A stretch of DNA of 7,519 nt from JAVVRI01 sp036654795. GTDB taxonomy: Bacteria; Bacteroidota; Bacteroidia; Bacteroidales; Tannerellaceae. The notes under the pieces were generated by a model. The model did not search any database. It saw only the letters and a list, made by a program, of their open reading frames with translations, and was not told the origin of the DNA. Positions 5,747 through 7,519 of this stretch are shown here, in pieces. Within the stretch, counting starts at the first letter, position 1. Every line of letters begins with the position of its first letter. The DNA is taken from positions 1-7,519 of the forward strand of contig JAVVRI010000139.1 of the NCBI GenBank assembly GCA_036654795.1. The letters run 5' to 3'. A program made the translations under genes and the position numbers.

Positions 5747-6385
5747 ATGCGTAAAGAAGAACGATATCAAGGAATAATCGACTGGTTTAACACCAACGTG
5801 CCGATTGCCGAAACGGAACTGCACTACGGCGATCCTTATCAACTGCTTATTGCCGTTATCCTCTCTGCACAATGTACGGACAAGCGGGTAAACCAGATTA
5901 CGCCCGCCCTCTTCGAAGCCTTCCCTACACCAGAAGTGTTGGCAGCCAGCAGTCCGGAGGTGGTATTCGAATACATACGCAGCGTGTCTTATCCCAACAA
6001 CAAAGCCAAGCATCTGGTCGGCATGGCACAAAAACTGGTAGAAGAGTTTGACAGCATCGTCCCCTCCGATGTAGACGACCTGCAAAAGCTACCGGGCGTA
6101 GGGCGCAAGACGGCCAACGTTATTGCCTCCGTTGTCTATAACAAACCAGCCATGGCGGTAGATACACACGTCTTCCGCGTCTCCAACCGCATCGGTCTGA
6201 CGCTAAACAGCAGGACACCATTCGAAACCGAAAAGGAACTGATAAAGCATATCCCAACAAAACTTATTGCCATCGCCCATCATTGGCTGATTCTGCACGG
6301 ACGCTACGTCTGTCTGGCCAGAAAGCCCAAATGCGAAGTATGCGGCCTGAAGCCTTGGTGTAAGTACTTTCTGACACAGAAATGA
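5747..6385 (+). CDS. nth: endonuclease III (DNA N-glycosylase / AP lyase)
   Basis: This is a bifunctional base-excision-repair enzyme that removes oxidised pyrimidines from DNA and cleaves the resulting abasic site by beta-elimination. Its 212 residues match E. coli Nth (211). The helix-hairpin-helix LPGVGRKTANV (115-125) carries the catalytic Lys K121, and VDTHVFRV (138-145) carries the catalytic Asp D139, equivalent to E. coli K120 and D138. The C-terminal [4Fe-4S] site is intact with the expected spacing: C189-x6-C196-x2-C199-x5-C205. LLIAVILSAQCTD near 33-45 is also typical of the family. The start is the ATG at 5747; an ATG at 5736 is out of frame. The next gene starts within its stop codon (ATGA), indicating translational coupling. 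Confidence 0.97.
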   Translation: MRKEERYQGIIDWFNTNVPIAETELHYGDPYQLLIAVILSAQCTDKRVNQITPALFEAFPTPEVLAASSPEVVFEYIRSVSYPNNKAKHLVGMAQKLVEEFDSIVPSDVDDLQKLPGVGRKTANVIASVVYNKPAMAVDTHVFRVSNRIGLTLNSRTPFETEKELIKHIPTKLIAIAHHWLILHGRYVCLARKPKCEVCGLKPWCKYFLTQK

Positions 6386-7275
6386 GGGAACGCACACTTG
6401 AAATAGTCATTGGGGTACTTGTCGCTACGGCTGGCTTGCTATCCATCGGGTACTTTTGGAATTCTATGAGGAAGGAACAGACGAAGGTGCAAACAGACCT
6501 TTACAGCCTCATCGCCCCGAATGCAAACGGACTTTTATCCGTAAATCGCCCCCAATTACTCTATCATATGCTGGAAGCGAACTCGGCAATCAAGCAATCC
6601 TTTGCTACCTACGTGCCGCCGCTATACCAAGTTCTCATTTTCAAATCCAGCCTGCCTTCTCTTCTTCTTTCCTTTCATCCGGAAGGGGTTCTTATTTATG
6701 CCAAAGCGAACAAAGAACAGATAGATTATCTGGAGACAAAATTGCTTCTCCCCCTAATGGGTGGTTACGCACCAATAAAGAGACAGGTAAAGGGTATCAA
6801 TTACACTTTTTTTGCTGAAAAAGGAAATCGATACTTCGGATATTATCGGACAGAGAGCGAATGGGTAGGCAGTTATAACAGACTTCTGCTCGAAGCCTCT
6901 GCGCAATGCCTCAGCCACCCAACCAACAACCAGCCACAGCTAATGGAACTCCGAAAAAAAGCCGACAAGAATGCGATGATGAATCTCTTTTTGCCGACAG
7001 CACCATTCAATCTATACACAAACTTATCCGGCGATAGCACCATCTGGCGTATGGACAAAATCCTTTGGGCAGGTAGCGACCTATTCGTTAATAATAAAAA
7101 ACTCTGCTGCTTTAGCCTGTGGCCGGAACGAATGCCAACAGATTCTCTTTATCAACCAATGGCAGATACACTCACGCTTCGTATCGGCACATTCCTTCCC
7201 GGAATGGTGGTCAGCGGAGGATTGAATTCCGAAAACGGGCAGGCTTACTATACGGCCTGCATCCCCATACAGTAA
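6382..7275 (+). CDS. membrane-anchored protein of unknown function, coupled to nth
   Basis: I do not recognise this 297-residue protein with confidence. A basic N-terminus (MRERT) is followed by one hydrophobic helix at about 7-26 without a lipobox or clear cleavage site. This suggests a single-pass inner-membrane anchor with the remaining 270 residues outside the cytoplasm. The rest is mixed alpha/beta with no cysteine cluster and no visible catalytic motif. The region from about 43 to 110 (LIAPNANGLLSVNRPQLL..., then SFHPEGVLIYAKAN) resembles the start of Bacteroidetes membrane proteins annotated DUF3352/DUF4836-like, but those are usually about twice as long, so this is only a guess. The ATG overlaps the nth stop by four bases, so it is translated from the nth mRNA. 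A role in DNA repair should not be inferred from this: its topology points to the envelope. No terminator is obvious downstream. Confidence 0.85.
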   Translation: MRERTLEIVIGVLVATAGLLSIGYFWNSMRKEQTKVQTDLYSLIAPNANGLLSVNRPQLLYHMLEANSAIKQSFATYVPPLYQVLIFKSSLPSLLLSFHPEGVLIYAKANKEQIDYLETKLLLPLMGGYAPIKRQVKGINYTFFAEKGNRYFGYYRTESEWVGSYNRLLLEASAQCLSHPTNNQPQLMELRKKADKNAMMNLFLPTAPFNLYTNLSGDSTIWRMDKILWAGSDLFVNNKKLCCFSLWPERMPTDSLYQPMADTLTLRIGTFLPGMVVSGGLNSENGQAYYTACIPIQ

Positions 7276-7334
7276 CAATGGTTTCGTAATCATAATTATC
7301 AGTTTATTTATTGCGGATTTTAGAATTATCATTC

Positions 7335-7386
7335 CACGTTTCACACTTCCATCTATTTGTAGCTCTGTTAGTTCGTGTGAAACGTG
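7335..7386. repeat. perfect 12-bp inverted repeat downstream of the orphan gene
   Basis: CACGTTTCACAC at 7335-7346 is the exact reverse complement of GTGTGAAACGTG at 7375-7386, separated by 28 bases. The right arm overlaps a short direct repeat, GTGTGA-AAC-GTGTGA (7375-7389). The wide loop and lack of a T-run argue against a simple intrinsic terminator. It could be a protein-binding site, a mobile-repeat remnant or an mRNA 3'-end structure. It sits 60 bp after the last stop codon in AT-rich sequence. Confidence 0.7.
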
Positions 7387-7431
7387 TGATTTCTGATCAA
7401 CTATTTTCTTTTCCGTAATATCCTGCTGCTG

Positions 7432-7517
7432 CTTCATATATCGACCAATGTGAATCATATAAATACCTATGTTAATCATATGAATCACCTATGTTCTTTA
7501 AGCGAATCACCTATGTT
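7432..7517. repeat. tandem repeat with 21-22 bp period reaching the window edge
   Basis: Three consecutive units end in ACCTATGTT: 7453-7473 (21 bp), 7474-7495 (22 bp) and 7496-7517 (22 bp). Units 1 and 2 share AATCATAT followed by AAT and ACCTATGTT, differing by one substitution and one indel. Units 2 and 3 share the last 14 bases, GAATCACCTATGTT, exactly. A more degenerate unit can be aligned at 7432-7452 (TCATAT ... ACCAATGTG). Repeats are contiguous without unique spacers, so this is a minisatellite-type array and not CRISPR. It probably continues beyond the window. No gene or promoter is recognised here, and the rest of 7276-7519 also holds no credible coding sequence. Confidence 0.75.
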
Positions 7518-7519
7518 AT

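Noticed and set aside
5447..6085. Minus-strand open frame of 212 codons opposite crcB and nth
   Set aside because: It is wholly antisense to two strongly supported genes with intact catalytic motifs; its cysteine- and valine-rich product resembles no family.
7294..7331. Direct repeat AATTATCA at 7294-7301 and 7324-7331
   Set aside because: An 8-base AT-rich word repeated once in an AT-rich spacer is not significant.
7081..7488. Minus-strand open frame of 135 codons across the end of the orphan gene and the repeats
   Set aside because: Its start lies inside the tandem repeat, half of it is antisense to the well-supported 6382-7275 gene, there is no -7 box in front of it, and the product is low-complexity with no recognisable domain.
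7432..7519. CRISPR array
   Set aside because: The units are contiguous and imperfect with no unique spacers, and no cas gene is present.

Overview
The window looks like chromosomal core sequence from a Bacteroidales bacterium (Bacteroides, Parabacteroides, Tannerella or a relative). Three things suggest this. Good matches to the Bacteroidetes -7 box TAnnTTTG sit in front of three transcription units. Start codons follow AT-rich leaders without a clear Shine-Dalgarno. The proteins have a Bacteroidetes flavour: a TrkH with a long N-terminal extension, and a PheS with a four-cysteine knuckle. No genus can be assigned from the sequence alone. The window contains no rRNA, tRNA, transposase, phage gene or CRISPR array.

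Layout. Positions 1-328 are essentially non-coding: a possible 22-codon gene tail (1-66), a block of dyad symmetry (84-154), a likely promoter (174-205) and a leader of about 120 nt with a stem-loop (250-287). A two-gene potassium-uptake operon follows on the plus strand: trkH (329-2149) and a single-RCK trkA/ktrA-type regulator (2173-2859). It converges, with only 7 bp between stop codons, on a minus-strand CNNM/CBS/CorC_HlyC 'hemolysin family' membrane protein (2867-4123). That gene contains a 10-N assembly gap beside a strong hairpin. The interval 4124-4255 holds back-to-back promoters for this gene and for pheS (4256-5275). After pheS come a 10-bp GC-rich hairpin, crcB (fluoride channel, 5346-5732), nth (endonuclease III, 5747-6385) and a membrane-anchored protein of unknown function (6382-7275) whose start overlaps the nth stop as ATGA. 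The last 244 bp (7276-7519) carry no credible gene but hold a perfect 12-bp inverted repeat and a 22-bp-period tandem repeat running to the window edge.

How the genes work together. TrkH is the K+-conducting membrane subunit and the RCK protein its cytoplasmic nucleotide-sensing gate. The CNNM protein probably moves or senses divalent cations, and CrcB removes fluoride, so four of the seven complete genes deal with inorganic ions; this may be coincidence of core gene order. pheS and nth are housekeeping genes for translation and base-excision repair. I see no defence, toxin or secondary-metabolite system. The points most worth a second look are the structured trkH upstream region, the orphan protein coupled to nth, and the two repeat structures at the right end.
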